Shown: piece by piece, positions 1-10,226 of the stretch
Layout of the letters: each line of letters starts with the position of its first letter
Numbering within the stretch: the first letter of the stretch is position 1
Assembly (NCBI GenBank): GCA_036346355.1
Contig: CM070577.1
Span: 51,160,309 to 51,224,308, forward strand
DNA length: 64,000 nt
Direction: 5' to 3'
Source: Rhipidocladum racemiflorum
Lineage: Eukaryota; Streptophyta; Magnoliopsida; Poales; Poaceae
Made by a program: the position numbers and the translations under genes
The notes under the pieces: generated by a model
What the model saw: only the letters and a program-made list of their open reading frames with translations
What the model was told of the DNA's origin: nothing
The model's database searches: none

Positions 1-62
1 TTCCTGCAAGCAACCGAAGAACAAGCAAGAACAATAGAATAAGCAATCTGAAATTGCGGATA
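1..62 (-). repeat. Fragment of CRM-like LTR (D type), reverse orientation
   Basis: This stretch matches, in the same orientation, the LTR segment near 55731-55793 of the minus-strand D element. It is the reverse complement of roughly 131-190 of the adjacent plus-strand LTR. It therefore belongs to a different, minus-strand LTR copy that continues to the left of the window. The switch to plus-strand LTR sequence is near position 63. Confidence 0.6.
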
Positions 63-367
63 ACAAGCTCAATGGCCGCCTAACAAGCTCATTGTATCGG
101 AACCCCAACTTTTTCAATACTTCATCTATATTTGCAATTTTAGATTGCCTTTGCCTTGTTCTTGCTTGTTCTTCGATTGCTTGCAGGAATTGATCTTCGT
201 GATCAGGTTGATCGTGCCCACGGCAAGGTCAATAACCCTCTGGAGTTAGTTTAGCGATTGCTAAGGCGCATCGTCGTTATCGTTGTAGTCGGATCGTCAA
301 AGTCGTCTCCACCCAAATCGAAGGTTATCATTCTCATCGAAAGATCGGGACACCCAATGTTACATCA
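63..367 (+). repeat. 5' LTR (3' part only) of CRM-like element E1
   Basis: The sequence ends in TGTTACATCA just before a Met-tRNA primer-binding site, as at the ends of the LTRs at 46546 and 50850. Only the R/U5-like part is present. The U3 part and TATA box are missing because the LTR is cut at about 63. It matches the LTR of N1 closely along its length. Confidence 0.8.
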
Positions 368-369
368 AG

Positions 370-381
370 TGGTATCAGAGC
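370..381 (+). other. Primer-binding site (tRNA-Met initiator)
   Basis: TGGTATCAGAGC begins two bases after the LTR end. It is complementary to the 3' end of plant initiator methionine tRNA, the usual minus-strand primer for this clade. The same 12-mer occurs at 46549-46560 and, reversed, beside the minus-strand LTRs at 39151, 43771 and 54824. Confidence 0.9.
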
Positions 382-1560
382 TTCAGTTGATCGGTGAGAA
401 TATCAGTGCCTTAGGTTAGTTTTTGATTTCTGTCCTAAATTGAAAACTACTCCACAAAAATTCAACCATTAGTTTCAATCTGTTATTTTAGTGAGTTTTG
501 TTAGGTTTTGATCCATTAGAGTCCATGTTTTAGTTGCTGATCTTTCTTTTCCTTCGCGTAGCTTCAATCCTTCAATTATGACCAGTTTGGTATTTCGAGC
601 ATAACATTCACATACGAACTCGAATTTTTGTGTTCTTGCACTCTATTGAAAGCTGAGGATATAAGCTTCAATTCCTTCCACAGTCAACCAATCAAATTCG
701 GTGATCTTCAAACAATAATCTAGGCGACAAGTCTGCTACCCTAGAAAAATATAAGTACACCTACCTTTGAGAACCAATTCATCCTTTGTGAACACTTTGA
801 TCCTATTTGAGACTAGCTTGTTGATATTGCTTAGGGCTGCTCTACTTGATACATTGCATAATCTTCAGTTATCCTACATATTATCTCGTGACACTGAGTT
901 AGGGATTCAAAAACTTTGTTCATACTAGTGTTGGCTGAAAGTCACCAAAAGAAAGAAAAGAGAAAGAGCCAAAAGGCCAAAAAAAGGAAAAGAAAAAGAA
1001 AATTGTGGTCGGTCGCACTACATGGAGCAAAACCCTAATTTGTGTTCGTTACTTTTTATATTGTTCAATTTATTAATTAGTGAGCAATCTTGTGCCCTTT
1101 TTACATTCTCAAAGCAATAAGTTAGCGTCTCTCTACGACTTATGCAATAGAGCTTTTGGTGCATCACTTATATTTTATAGCTCATTCCTTGATTGCATAA
1201 GTGCCATTATCTTTGCGTATGTGTTGCCTTCAAATTCACTTATATCTTTGAGATCGGCAACTAGGGCTTGTGAATTCTAGTTTGGATCATTACTTATCAT
1301 TACAATAACTAGAATTATCAGATTGCATAGGAAATAAATATGCAATCCAACCTCGTACTTTTGTTCGGTCCCTTGGCAATTGCTTTATCCAAGCTTCGGA
1401 GAACTTTTGACCACGCCAACGGCTGGCAACACCTGCTGCATGGTAAGAACTTGTAAGAGCTTTGGTCATAGGCTTGAGTTTTGAGAGACTTGCCACCACC
1501 TTCTAGTAGTTGATAGGAACATTTTAATTGTGATTTTTGTTTCCTTGTCTTCTACTAACC
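382..1560 (+). other. Untranslated leader of E1
   Basis: About 1.2 kb lies between primer site and gag with no convincing ORF. It is closely matched by the leader of N1 (46561-47738) and, more distantly, by the reversed leaders at 38938-39136, 42735-43756 and 53736-54809. It should hold the packaging and dimer signals, but none can be pointed to by eye. A purine-rich AAAGAGAAAG run lies near 945-1000. Confidence 0.6.
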
Positions 1561-3840
1561 ATCTCAGGTGACGAGAGATCGCTGCACCACTCTCCACGAA
1601 CAAAGGGCATCATTGCTCACTTTGAGAGGATGACGAGGGTGACCACCGAGGGTCTTAGCGAGGATGTACGACTCACTAACGAGCGTATGTCGATGCAAGA
1701 GGACCGTCTCAGATCCATCGAGGACGCACAAGGGATTGCTAACACTACTCTTGCTACTATTTTGGCTAGACTTGATACTTTTGCAGCTACTACCTCTAGA
1801 GCTTCCAATCCGCCACCACGTCGTCCAAACAACACTTCAACTCCACGGGAGGGGCATCCAGCAGACTTAGAAGAAAACGAAGACAACCAATATGACGACA
1901 CCACTGATTTGGAGGACGACAACACCGTCAATTACAACAATAACCGTGACCATCATTGGCTACGCTTCAATCAGCAAGGTATGCGACGTGATCCTCCACG
2001 ACCCAGGGAACGAGAACGAGATGATGTTTTCCATAAGGTAAATTTCAATATGCCACTTTCAAAGGTGAATATGATCCTGATGGTTACCTTAGTTGGGAAT
2101 TACTTGTTGATCAAAAATTTGCATACCATGATGATATGAACTAGGCGTCCCGATCTTTCGATGAGAGGAGGTAGTGACGATTTGGTGGAGGGCGAAGTTG
2201 GCGGCCCGACTACAACGAACCCGACGTTGCGCCTTAGCTACCGGTACACCACCCTCCTGGAGGTTATTGATCCCGCGGAAGGCACGACCAACCTGACCAC
2301 CAAGGTCTTTGTTCCTGTGAGCAATCAAAGAACCAGCAAGAACAAGGGATTATAAGCAACTCAATTGCGAATATGAAATCAGATTGGTTCTGAAACTATA
2401 ACACTCGAAGTGGGGTTCCGATGAACAAGTAGACGGGCGGCCTAGTCAGCACGCGCGAGTACAAGCAGAAGCAATGGCTATCTGAATCAAATAAAACCCA
2501 ACCCTAATTATGTTGGCGGCTGGCTATTTATAGACCAAGGGACGTGCAGCACTAGGCCTTAACATGGGCCAACTGATTACAGCTCAAAATATAAGACTAA
2601 AGCCCAATTAGACTCGGACTGGGAAAGTGCGCTGAATTGTTTTGTGAAATCCCGTTGACTCGGATGGAATTTGGAGGTGATCTCGGATCGGTTTGAAAGA
2701 GGACGACCAGAGCTTTCGTTCTTGTACTCATAGATCTCCAGAAGCCTTCTGCATGAAAAGTTATGGCCGTTTGAATTTGACCATCTCTAGGAAGCCGAAT
2801 CTGATTCCAATTTGCTCTTCCCTTCGGACGCGACCTCCCTTGTGCGCCGTAGGCCTTCCCCATGGTTCCTAAGAAGAATCACATCATCACAAAAATTAAG
2901 TAGCATCCCATTCATTGTATCATTAATTGGAATACTTAGGAACGCCTTCACTTGATAATTTAATTGACGTGCACGGGCTCGAGTGAGTGGTCCTTGAAGT
3001 GGTGGTTCCTGGTGAGTGGAGTTAGAGCTGGTTGTATTCATTGTGGAGATGTCCTCATCACATGATTTTCCTGAGAATAGAAGAGTTAGGGCTGCCACTA
3101 GTGAATTCTCTGATTTTGCGTCTATTTGGTGGAGAGAACATTGTTGCGCTCATCCGAATAATATACCCACCACTTGGGAAGTATTAAAATTGCTAATGAG
3201 GCACAGATTTGTTCCTTCATACTATGCAAGAGATTTATTGAATAAATTGCAGCGCCTACACCAAGATAAGAATTCAGTGGAAGAATATTACCAAATGCAA
3301 TTTGGCATGTTGCGTTGTGGTTTAATTGAGAATGAGGAAGCTTCTATGGCTCGTTTTCTAGGTGGGTTAAATCGAGAAATCCAGGACATTCTAGATTATA
3401 AGGATTATAATTCGATGACTCGTTTATTCCATCTTGCTTGTAAAGCTGAACGTGAAGTGCAGGGTCGACAATCGAGGGCAAAAGCTAACTTTTCTACAGG
3501 TCGAGCTACTACATGGGCACCGCACGCCCCTGCTGCCCCATCCAGTCATACCACTACCCCGACCCCCTCCAACAACAAAATGACGCACTGCACTTCAAAT
3601 TCAAGACTCGATCAACGCCGATGAGGAGTGCCACACAAGCTCCTACCAAAAGCTCGTCGGCATCTGTCACCTCAACGGGGCGCACAAAGATATTCAGTGC
3701 CATCGCTGCAAGGTTTTTGGCCACATGATGAAGGAGTGTCCAAACAAGCGGCGTGCTAATAACTGCGAAGATGGCGAGTACGATTACGCAAGTGATCTTG
3801 ATGAAGAAACATATGCTTTGCTTGCGGAACATGAAAGCGG
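1561..3840 (+). pseudogene. gag of E1, start lost and split by a solo LTR
   Basis: Gag forms the particle that packages retrotransposon RNA. The reading begins at ATC TCA GGT GAC at 1561, where N1 and N2 have ATG, so the start codon is lost. The N-terminal part (to about 2131) has the conserved HHSPRTKGIIAHFERM-like stretch, a coiled-coil-like region and an acidic linker. The core retrotransposon gag domain resumes at 3066 with FPENRRVRAA and runs to about 3470 (motifs EYYQM, FLGGLNREIQD). A CX2CX4HX4C zinc knuckle (CHRC...GHMMKEC) is readable at about 3699-3740 but in another frame. The interruption from 2132 to 3060 is a solo LTR. The pieces fit together across its 5-bp duplication. Non-functional. 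Confidence 0.8.
2132..3060 (-). repeat. Solo LTR (B type) inserted in E1 gag
   Basis: A 929-bp LTR on the minus strand runs from TGATATGAAC at its left edge to CCTCATCA at its right edge. It closely matches the complete LTR at 43771-44698. It is flanked by identical 5-bp duplications, CATGA at 2127-2131 and at 3061-3065, and gag resumes immediately afterwards. No internal element sequence remains, so this is a true solo LTR left by LTR-LTR recombination. Confidence 0.92.
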
Positions 3841-3875
3841 TGATCCAAACTCAAAACATGAAGAAGAGCACGTGA

Positions 3876-4592
3876 GTGCTTCTTGATCTTGATCAATATT
3901 TGAGTATTATTGCGCACCGTGTGCTTAGTGCTCGATTGCCGTCTGAGCCAAATCAACGCCACAATTTGTTTTACACTAAAGGCGTCGTCAAAGAAAGATC
4001 CATTCGAATAATCATTGATGGTGGGAGTTGCAATAATCTAGCAAGCATGGACATGGTGGAGAAGCTAGCACTATCCACTAGACCAAACCCTCAGCCCTAC
4101 TACATTCAATGGTTCAACAATAGCGGCAAGCTCAAGGTAACACGCCTGGTAAGAGTACATTTCGCTTTAGGTTCTTATCATGATTATGTTGACTGCAATG
4201 TCGTACCTATGCAAGCATGCTCTATGTTATTAGGTAGACCTTGGCAATATGATAAGAATTGTTTACATCATGGTAGAACCAATCAATACTCTTTTATGCA
4301 TAAAGAAAAGAAGATTGTGTTACATCCAATGTCGCCTGATGCCATTGTAAAAGATGAGATCGCTAGAGCTAGCAAAGAGAAAAATCGAGAGAGAACTAAG
4401 AGTGAAAATCAGATTGTCGCAAAGGAGTTTGAACAACATCAAAAGAAAGAATCTAACTCGGATGGTGATAAGAAAAATGAGATTAAGTTGAAAGGTGCAT
4501 GTTATCTTGCAACAAAATCTGATGTGAAGGAGTTGGTACAAGTAGTTATTCTTGCTATGCTCTGGTTTGCAAACAAACTTTGTTTTCACTAG
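3876..4592 (+). pseudogene. Aspartic protease region of E1 Pol
   Basis: This is the retropepsin-like part that would cut the Gag-Pol polyprotein. The motif IIDGGSCNNLAS at about 4012-4047 has the D-G-G arrangement in place of the usual DSG/DTG. It is followed by conserved VRVHFALGSYHDY and MLLGRPWQYD blocks. A lysine- and glutamate-rich linker (about residues 165-215) leads towards reverse transcriptase. The frame ends at 4592 and RT continues in another frame, so at least one frameshift lies near 4540-4590. The same block, also broken, is seen in B (40994-41209) and D (about 59100-59700). Confidence 0.75.
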
Positions 4593-6022
4593 ACGAGATG
4601 TCTCTTTCTTTGCCTCCTTTCGTCGCTAACCTTTTGCAGGAATACGATGACATCTTTCCAAAGGACATCCCCTCAGGGCTGCCGCCAATTAGAGGGATTG
4701 AGCACCAAATTGACCTCATTCCAGGGGCATCCTTGTCCAACCGAGCGCCATATAGAACCAACCCTGAAGAGACTAAAGAGATACAACGCCAAGTTCAAGA
4801 ATTGCTTGATAAAGGGTACGTACGTGAATCTCTTAGTCCTTGTGCTATTCCAGTCATTTTAGTACCTAAGAAAGATGGAACATGGCGCATGTGTGTGGAT
4901 TGTAGAGCAATTAATAATATCACCATTAGATATCGCCATCCTATTCCTAGGTTAGACGATATGCTTGATGAATTAAGTGGCTCTACTATATTCTCTAAAG
5001 TTGATTTGCGTAGTGGGTACCACCAGATTCGCATGAAGTTAGGAGATGAATGGAAAACTGCATTTAAAACTAAGTTCGGTTTATATGAGTGGTTAGTTAT
5101 GCCGTTTGGATTAACTAATGCACCTAGCAATTTTATGCGATTGATGAATGAGGTTTTACGTGCTTTCATTGGAAAATTTGTGGTGGTTTACTTTGATGAT
5201 ATCTTGATCTACAGCAAATCTTTAGAAGACCATTTTGAACATTTACGTGCTGTTTTTAATGCTTTACGCGATGCACGTTTATTTGGTAACCTTGATAAGT
5301 GCACCTTTTGCACGGATTGAGTTTCTTTTCTTGGCTATGTTGTTACTCCACAGGGAATTGAAGTTGATCAAGCCAAGGTTGAAGCGATACAGAGTTGGCC
5401 GACTCCTAACACGGTCACACAGGTGCGGAGTTTCCTAGGACTTGCTGGATTCTATCGTCGTTTTGTGAAGGACTTCAGCACAATCGCCGCACCTTTGAGT
5501 GAACTCACCAAGAAGGGTGAGCCTTTTGTTTGGGGCAAGTCACAGGAAGATGCCTTCAATGTTCTGAAATCTAAGTTAACACATGCACCCTTACTCCAAC
5601 TGCCAGACTTTTCTAAGACTTTTGAACTAGAATGTGATGCTAGTGGAATTGGTTTGGGTGGTGTTATGTTACAAGAAGGAAAACCTGTTGCTTATTTTAG
5701 TGAGAAGTTGAGTGGGCCTAGTTTGAACTATTCTACGTATGATAAAGAGTTATATGCGCTAGTTCGAACTTTAGAAACATGGCAACATTATTTATGGACC
5801 AAAGAATTTGTTATGCATTCTGATCATGAATCGTTAAAACATATTAGAAGTCAAGCTAAACTGGACCGTAGACATGCAAAGTGGGTTGAATTCATTGAGT
5901 CATTTCCTTATGTCATCAAACACAAAAAGGGAAATGATAATGTCATTGCTGATGCCTTGTCTAGGAGATATACCATGCTCTCACAACTTGACTTCAAAAA
6001 TTTTTGGTTTGGAAACGATTAA
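4580..6022 (+). pseudogene. Reverse transcriptase and RNase H of E1
   Basis: This part would copy the element RNA into DNA and remove the RNA strand. RT motifs run in order: the VPKKDGTWRMCVD block, LDDMLDELSG, FSKVDLRSGYHQIR, FGLTNAPSNFM, and the catalytic YFDDIL at about 5190-5207, intact. A TGA at 5318-5320 breaks the frame after FCTD. The same frame then continues through VRSFLGLAGFYRRF and RNase H (ECDASGIGLGG, YDKELYALVR, HSDHESL, DNVIADALSRR) up to about 6000. A one-base shift in a T/A homopolymer near 6000 separates it from integrase. Confidence 0.88.
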
Positions 6023-7373
6023 GGAGCAATATGTGCATGATTATGATTTTAAAGATGTGTTGCTCAATTGTAAAGAGGAAAAAACATGGAACAAATTTGT
6101 CCTCAATAATGGGTTTGTGTTTAGAGCAAACAAACTATGCATTCCAGCTAGTTCTGTTCGTTTGTTATTGCTACAGGAAGCGCATGGAGGAGGGTTGATG
6201 GGACACTTTGGTGTGAAGAAGACGGAGGACATACTCGCTAGCCATTTCTTTTGGCCCAAGATGAGACGAGACGTGGAACGTTTCGTCGCTCGCTGCTCTA
6301 CATGTCAAAAAGCTAAATCACGACTTAATCCACATGGTTTATACATGCCTCTGCCTGTTCCTAGCGTGCATTGGGAAGATATTTCTATGGACTTTGTTTT
6401 AGGACTTCCTAGAACAAAGAAGGGGAGGGATAGTATCTTTGTTGTTGTGGATAGATTTTCTAAGATGGCACACTTTATTCCTTGTCACAAAAGCGATGAT
6501 GCTACCGACATTGTCGATTTATTCTTTCGTGAAATTGTTCGCTTGCATGGTGTGCCAAACATAATAGTTTCGGATCGAGACACAAAATTTTTAAGCCACT
6601 TTTGGAGAACTTTGTGGGCTAAATTGGGGACTAAACTTTTAGTTTCTACTACTTGTCATCCCCAAACTGATGGACAAACTGAGGTCGTTAATCGAACTTT
6701 ATCTACCATGCTTAGGGCTGTTTTAAAAAAGAACATTAAATTGTGGGAAGAATGCTTGCCTCATATTGAGTTTGCTTATAATCGTTCTATGCATTCTACT
6801 ACTAAGATGTGTCCTTTTGAGATTGTATATGAATTTGTACCTCATGCTCCAATTGATTTGTTACCTCTTCCATCTTCGGAGAAATTGAATCTTGATGCTA
6901 AACAACGTGCTGATTTGATTATGAAAATGCATGAGACAACTAAAGAAAATATAGAGCGCATGAATGCTAAATATAAACTTGCTGGTAGTAAGGGAAGGAA
7001 GCATGCAACTTTTGAACCTAGGGATTTAGTTTGGTTGCATTTGCGAAAAGATCGATTCTCAGAATTAACAAAATCTAAGTTGATGTCGCGAGCTGATGGT
7101 CCTTTCAAAGTATTGGCAAAGATTAATGATAATGCATATAAGCTTGAATTGCCTGCAGATTTTGGGATTAGTCCCACATTCAACATTGCCGATTTGAAAC
7201 CATACATGGGAGAAGATGATGAGCTTGAGTCGAGGACGACTCAAATGCAAGAAGGGGAGGATGATGAGGACATCACTACCATGGATACGGCCATGTCTAC
7301 AAACCCAATTGAAACCAACAATGTAATACAAGGGCCAATTACTCGAGCTCGCGCACGTCAATTCAATTGCTAG
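6001..7373 (+). pseudogene. Integrase of E1, reading into the 3' LTR
   Basis: The open frame carries an HHCC zinc finger (HGGGLMGH ... RCSTCQK), the D,D35E core (ISMDFVLGLP, IIVSDRDTKF, QTDGQTEVVNRT) and a GPF/Y-type C-terminal module (GPFKVL...AYKLELP...DLKPY). I see no chromodomain. The frame passes through the polypurine tract, enters the LTR at 7262 and stops at 7373 just after GPITRARARQFN. Reading Pol into the LTR is a CRM-clade trait. The frame is open for about 455 codons, but it is disconnected from RNase H by a frameshift, so the copy is not functional as a polyprotein. Confidence 0.88.
7248..7261 (+). other. Polypurine tract of E1
   Basis: CAAGAAGGGGAGGA sits directly before the TGATGAGG start of the 3' LTR, the position expected for the plus-strand primer. 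It lies inside the Pol reading frame. The same tract is seen at 45437-45450, 49739-49752 and, reversed, at 51442, 56463 and 63292. Confidence 0.85.
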
Positions 7374-7739
7374 GTGAATGCGGTCCTCGGGTTGCATACA
7401 AATAATTTAATGAATGGAATGCCAAAAGTCAAGCATGAAGCCAATTCTTCCGGTGCACAACTTCAACTCGGATTCGGCCTCCGGGACAGCACCAACTTAA
7501 AATGACCATAACTTTTGATCCACAAGGGTGTTTGAGGTCTATGAGTACTGGTTTGAAAAGTTTCGACGTCCTCTTTCCAACGGATCCGGCCCCACCTCCA
7601 AATTCCTTACGAGTCAACGGGAATCTACAAAACAAGTTCGATCATCTTTCCAAATCCGAGTCAAACTAGGAATAGGAGTCCTACTCGGCCATGGATGTGG
7701 TTTGGACGCCCCTAGCCTGGTTTTGGCCTCCTATTTCTC
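7262..7739 (+). repeat. 3' LTR of E1, truncated
   Basis: The LTR starts TGATGAGGAC and matches the equivalent part of N1's LTR, with about 60 bases missing near 7420. Homology stops at about 7739, just before the place where other copies have a TATAAATAG promoter box. What follows is Sirevirus sequence, and the rest of the LTR is not found beyond it. Confidence 0.85.
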
Positions 7740-7807
7740 GGAGAAGCTGTGGATATGCCCCTTTCATCATGCTTTTGATCGAACAAGTCACTAAGCGGCA
7801 GTTTTAG

Positions 7808-8167
7808 TGTGATGGAAAGCACACTGGAGTGCAGATTAGGGCAGTCAAAGCCCCAGGTCAGCAAGCTAGAAGACCTACTACTAGGCAAGGCGCCTCTTCT
7901 TCAGCTGCCGCTCCAGCTCCTGACACAGCATCCTCCTCGACCGTACTTCGTGCTTTAAAGTCAATCTTTGGGTTGTGCAAAAAGAATGCAGTGGAGGTCA
8001 AGAAAAATGCGAAAAGACTCAAGGACATCCAGAGGCATCTTGATCTTCCTTGCTCTGATGATGAGGAAGACGATGATGAGATCGAGGATCCCTTCCTTCA
8101 GGCTTCTGCTGACGAGTCCAGTTCAGAGGAGTCCGCTGGAGATTCTGTCTCTGAGGAGGATGACTAG
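7808..8167 (+). CDS. C-terminal fragment of a Sirevirus ORF, function unknown
   Basis: The frame is open from at least 7808, with no ATG at its head, to the TAG ending at 8167. It is the tail of a longer protein whose beginning is gone. About 119 codons remain: a basic stretch (VKAPGQQARRPTTRQ), an alanine/serine-rich linker, a lysine-rich helix-like segment (KKNAVEVKKNAKRLKDIQRH) and a very acidic D/E/S tail. Its place just before the polypurine tracts and 3' LTR is where some Sireviruses carry an extra, envelope-like ORF, but nothing seen here proves that identity. No membrane segment is present. Confidence 0.45.
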   Translation, partial: CDGKHTGVQIRAVKAPGQQARRPTTRQGASSSAAAPAPDTASSSTVLRALKSIFGLCKKNAVEVKKNAKRLKDIQRHLDLPCSDDEEDDDEIEDPFLQASADESSSEESAGDSVSEEDD

Positions 8168-8216
8168 ATCCCTTTCCTTCTCCCTCCCTCTCTCCTTCTT
8201 TTTGGTGTCTTGATGC

Positions 8217-8627
8217 CAAAGGGGGAGAGGTGAAGAAAGCTTAGCTCACTCGTTTCATCCTTTGCTCTCTTGAGAAACTTGGTCTTATGTCTTGTCGAAC
8301 TCTTAGTTGGTTCTTTTGAGTATTAATTTGGAACTTTGTATCATGTGAACTTAATGTTGGATGTTTAATTGTTGTTTATGCTCAACATTTGCTCATCATG
8401 TTATTTATATGTCATGTCATATATGCATGTTACACTCGTATGCAAAGATTTAGGGGGAGCTCTTTTATTTTTTTTTCTATCAAAATGTGCACTTGCTCTC
8501 AAGTCGTAGCTTAAATGCACATATTGAGGGGGAGCTCACCTTAGGTCAATACATTTCCATATCTATTCTACTCAAATTATTTGTAAGCTTTAATCGGGTT
8601 GTCATCAATCACCAAAAAGGGGGAGAT
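8217..8627 (+). other. Multiple polypurine tracts before the Sirevirus LTR
   Basis: AAAGGGGGAGAGG (about 8218), TAGGGGGAGCTC (about 8451), GAGGGGGAGCTC (about 8526) and AAAAAGGGGGAGATT (about 8614) repeat the same purine motif. The last one abuts the LTR and is the likely functional primer. Clusters of such tracts are reported for Sireviruses. Confidence 0.7.
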
Positions 8628-8954
8628 TGAAAGTGCATCTAGGCCCCTAAAGAAGTTTTGGTTGATTAATGACAAACGATTAAAGAGACTAATGTGTTCA
8701 ATGAGTTTGTGATCAGGTAAAAGGCCCAAACTGAGATTATCTACAGACATTGGATACCCTCAAAAGGATTGAGTAAGAAAAACGGCATCATGAGTATGTA
8801 TTTTACATTTTTTGAGTAAGAGGAATGCCGTACTATTAAGAGGGATGCATTGTAGTTGATCTAGAGTTAGTCTCTATGCTCAGATGAATGATAGCTAGTT
8901 TATTTGAGAGACACGAAGCCCCTGCACTTGCATCGGAGTGGTTCTTTTTAAGTT

Positions 8955-9405
8955 CAGGTCGGACATTCCGATATCACTTTGGAAGTTCCGATACTTTCAG
9001 ACATTCCGATGCTTAGTTGTGCTTGTGTCCGAAGCACTTGATACATATCGGATACTTTGATTTTTGGATCGGATGTCCGTGTATAGACCTTAAAAGGTGC
9101 TCTCTGGACAAGTCGGACATTCCGATATTTCGCATCAGATATTCCGATGTTTGTTAAAACGAACTTGGGTACTTACTGGACACTTCGGATGTTCCGATAT
9201 TGATATCGGACATTCCGATGTGGACTTAGAAAACTGGTTGAAATAAGTTTTTCAAAGTGTTTTCTCTAGAAACTTCGGAAGTTCCGATCGTTGCATCGAA
9301 TGTTCCGATGTATCGTTTTTACCGTTAGACGGTACTGTGTTCTGGAAACTTAGTTGCATCGGAAGTTCCAATGTTGGGATCGGAAGTTCCGATATGTGGC
9401 TGAGT
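8955..9405 (+). repeat. Array of ATCGGA(N)TTCCGAT-type palindromes
   Basis: At least a dozen imperfect copies of a 14-15 bp palindrome lie here, for example TCGGACATTCCGAT, CGGATGTTCCGAT and TCGGAAGTTCCGAT. A smaller group lies at about 10068-10150. They sit upstream of the probable TATA box, in the U3 part of the LTR, with irregular spacing. Comparable palindromes are known in LTRs of maize Sireviruses with a different core. Confidence 0.8.
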
Positions 9406-9434
9406 GAGGGTATAACGGCTAGTTTTTGTCCAAA

Positions 9435-9443
9435 TCTATAAAT
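9435..9443 (+). promoter_or_regulatory. Probable TATA box of the Sirevirus LTR
   Basis: A CTATAAATAC motif near 9436 follows the palindrome array and is followed by an A/T- and C-rich stretch suited to a transcription start. It is the only good TATA match in the middle of the LTR. Confidence 0.5.
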
Positions 9444-10226
9444 ACCCACCTCCACCTCTTTTCAGTGGTTACACACTTTGTTGGGCTGAACTTGTGAGCT
9501 TGTAGAGCACATTCCAAAGCATTCTTGAGTCCTCTTTGATCCTAGTGATCATTTAGAGATTGAGGAATAGAAGTGAGTTCTAGTGCTAGAGCAAAAGTGA
9601 AATCATTCATCTTGAGCATTAGAGAGCATCTCCAAGATCACACCACATTGCATTTGTTACTCTTGGAGGTTGAATGACTCCTAGACGGCTATGCATCGCC
9701 CACGAGCTCCCGAAGAGTGTGGGACACCGTGAGAAGTTTGTGAAGGTTGATTTCACCTCTAAAAGGGAAGAAATCAAGAGTGAAACCGAATCTCAAATGT
9801 GACCGAGGTTTGGGAGGAAAGGGTTGAAAAAGACCCGGCTCTTTGTGAGCCTCCTCAACGGAGACGTCCCCTCAAGGATCCGAACTCTGGGAAATAAACT
9901 CTTGTCTCTTTAGTTTGATTTCTCTAGAATTACTTATGTGTAATCCTTTTATTTGAACTCTTCTATTGTTGCTACTCTAGTCTAGATCGTTTACTCATTC
10001 TTGCACTCAACTAGAGTAGAAGAAGATTGTAGTTTGCTAGACATTATTACTTGTTCTCGAATTTCAGTACCGATCGGATATTCCGATACTTAATCAGAAG
10101 TTCCGATACCTTCGGAAGTTCCGATCATATACCGGAAGTTCCGATACCTTTTTCGCTGCGATTAATTTCTTTTGAAATTTTAAATAGCCTATTCACCCCC
10201 CTCTAGGCAATTATCACATCTTTTCA

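Larger units (their letters stand above)
63..7739 (+). mobile_element. E1: degenerate CRM-like Ty3/gypsy retrotransposon
   Basis: The order is truncated LTR, Met-tRNA primer site, 1.2-kb leader, gag, protease, reverse transcriptase, RNase H, integrase, polypurine tract and truncated 3' LTR. Integrase lies downstream of RNase H, which defines Ty3/gypsy. Pol runs through the polypurine tract into the 3' LTR and ends in a GPITRARARQ motif. This overlap, the TGATGAGG LTR start and the Met primer site are what I know of the CRM (centromeric retrotransposon) clade, so the assignment is by family knowledge. The copy is dead: the gag start is lost (ATG to ATC at 1561), gag is split by a solo LTR, and there are several frameshifts and an in-frame TGA at 5318. 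Both LTRs are truncated, so no target duplication can be read. Confidence 0.85.
7740..10226 (+). mobile_element. 3' end of a Sirevirus-like Ty1/copia retrotransposon
   Basis: Only the last 2.5 kb of the element is present: the end of an ORF, a run of repeated polypurine tracts, and one LTR (8628-10226). Multiple GGGGGAG tracts before the LTR, LTR palindromes and an LTR start of TGAAAGTGCATCTAGGCCCC type are features I associate with plant Sireviruses. The left end is an abrupt junction with the E1 LTR. No gag, integrase or RT of this element is visible. Confidence 0.75.
8628..10226 (+). repeat. LTR of the Sirevirus-like element
   Basis: A 1599-bp LTR runs from TGAAAGTGC at 8628 to CTTTTCA at 10226, giving near-inverted ends TGAAA/TTTCA. 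Near the 3' end is the CACCCCCCTCTAGG block typical of grass Sirevirus LTRs. CTATAAATACCC near 9436 is the probable TATA box. The interior carries many copies of an ATCGGAAGTTCCGAT-type palindrome. No second LTR is present in the window. Confidence 0.8.

Noticed and set aside
370..381. tRNA-like sequence beside LTRs
   Set aside because: It is only a 12-base primer site; no tRNA gene (cloverleaf, A and B boxes) was seen anywhere in the window.
1080..1280. 66-codon ORF in the E1 leader, also present at 47245-47445 in N1
   Set aside because: Both begin with GTG, not ATG, and the two leaders are nearly identical at DNA level, so a shared open frame is expected by descent. No coding evidence.
8955..9405. 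CRISPR-like regular repeats
   Set aside because: Spacing is irregular, repeats are short palindromes in a plant LTR, and there are no cas genes; the genome is eukaryotic.
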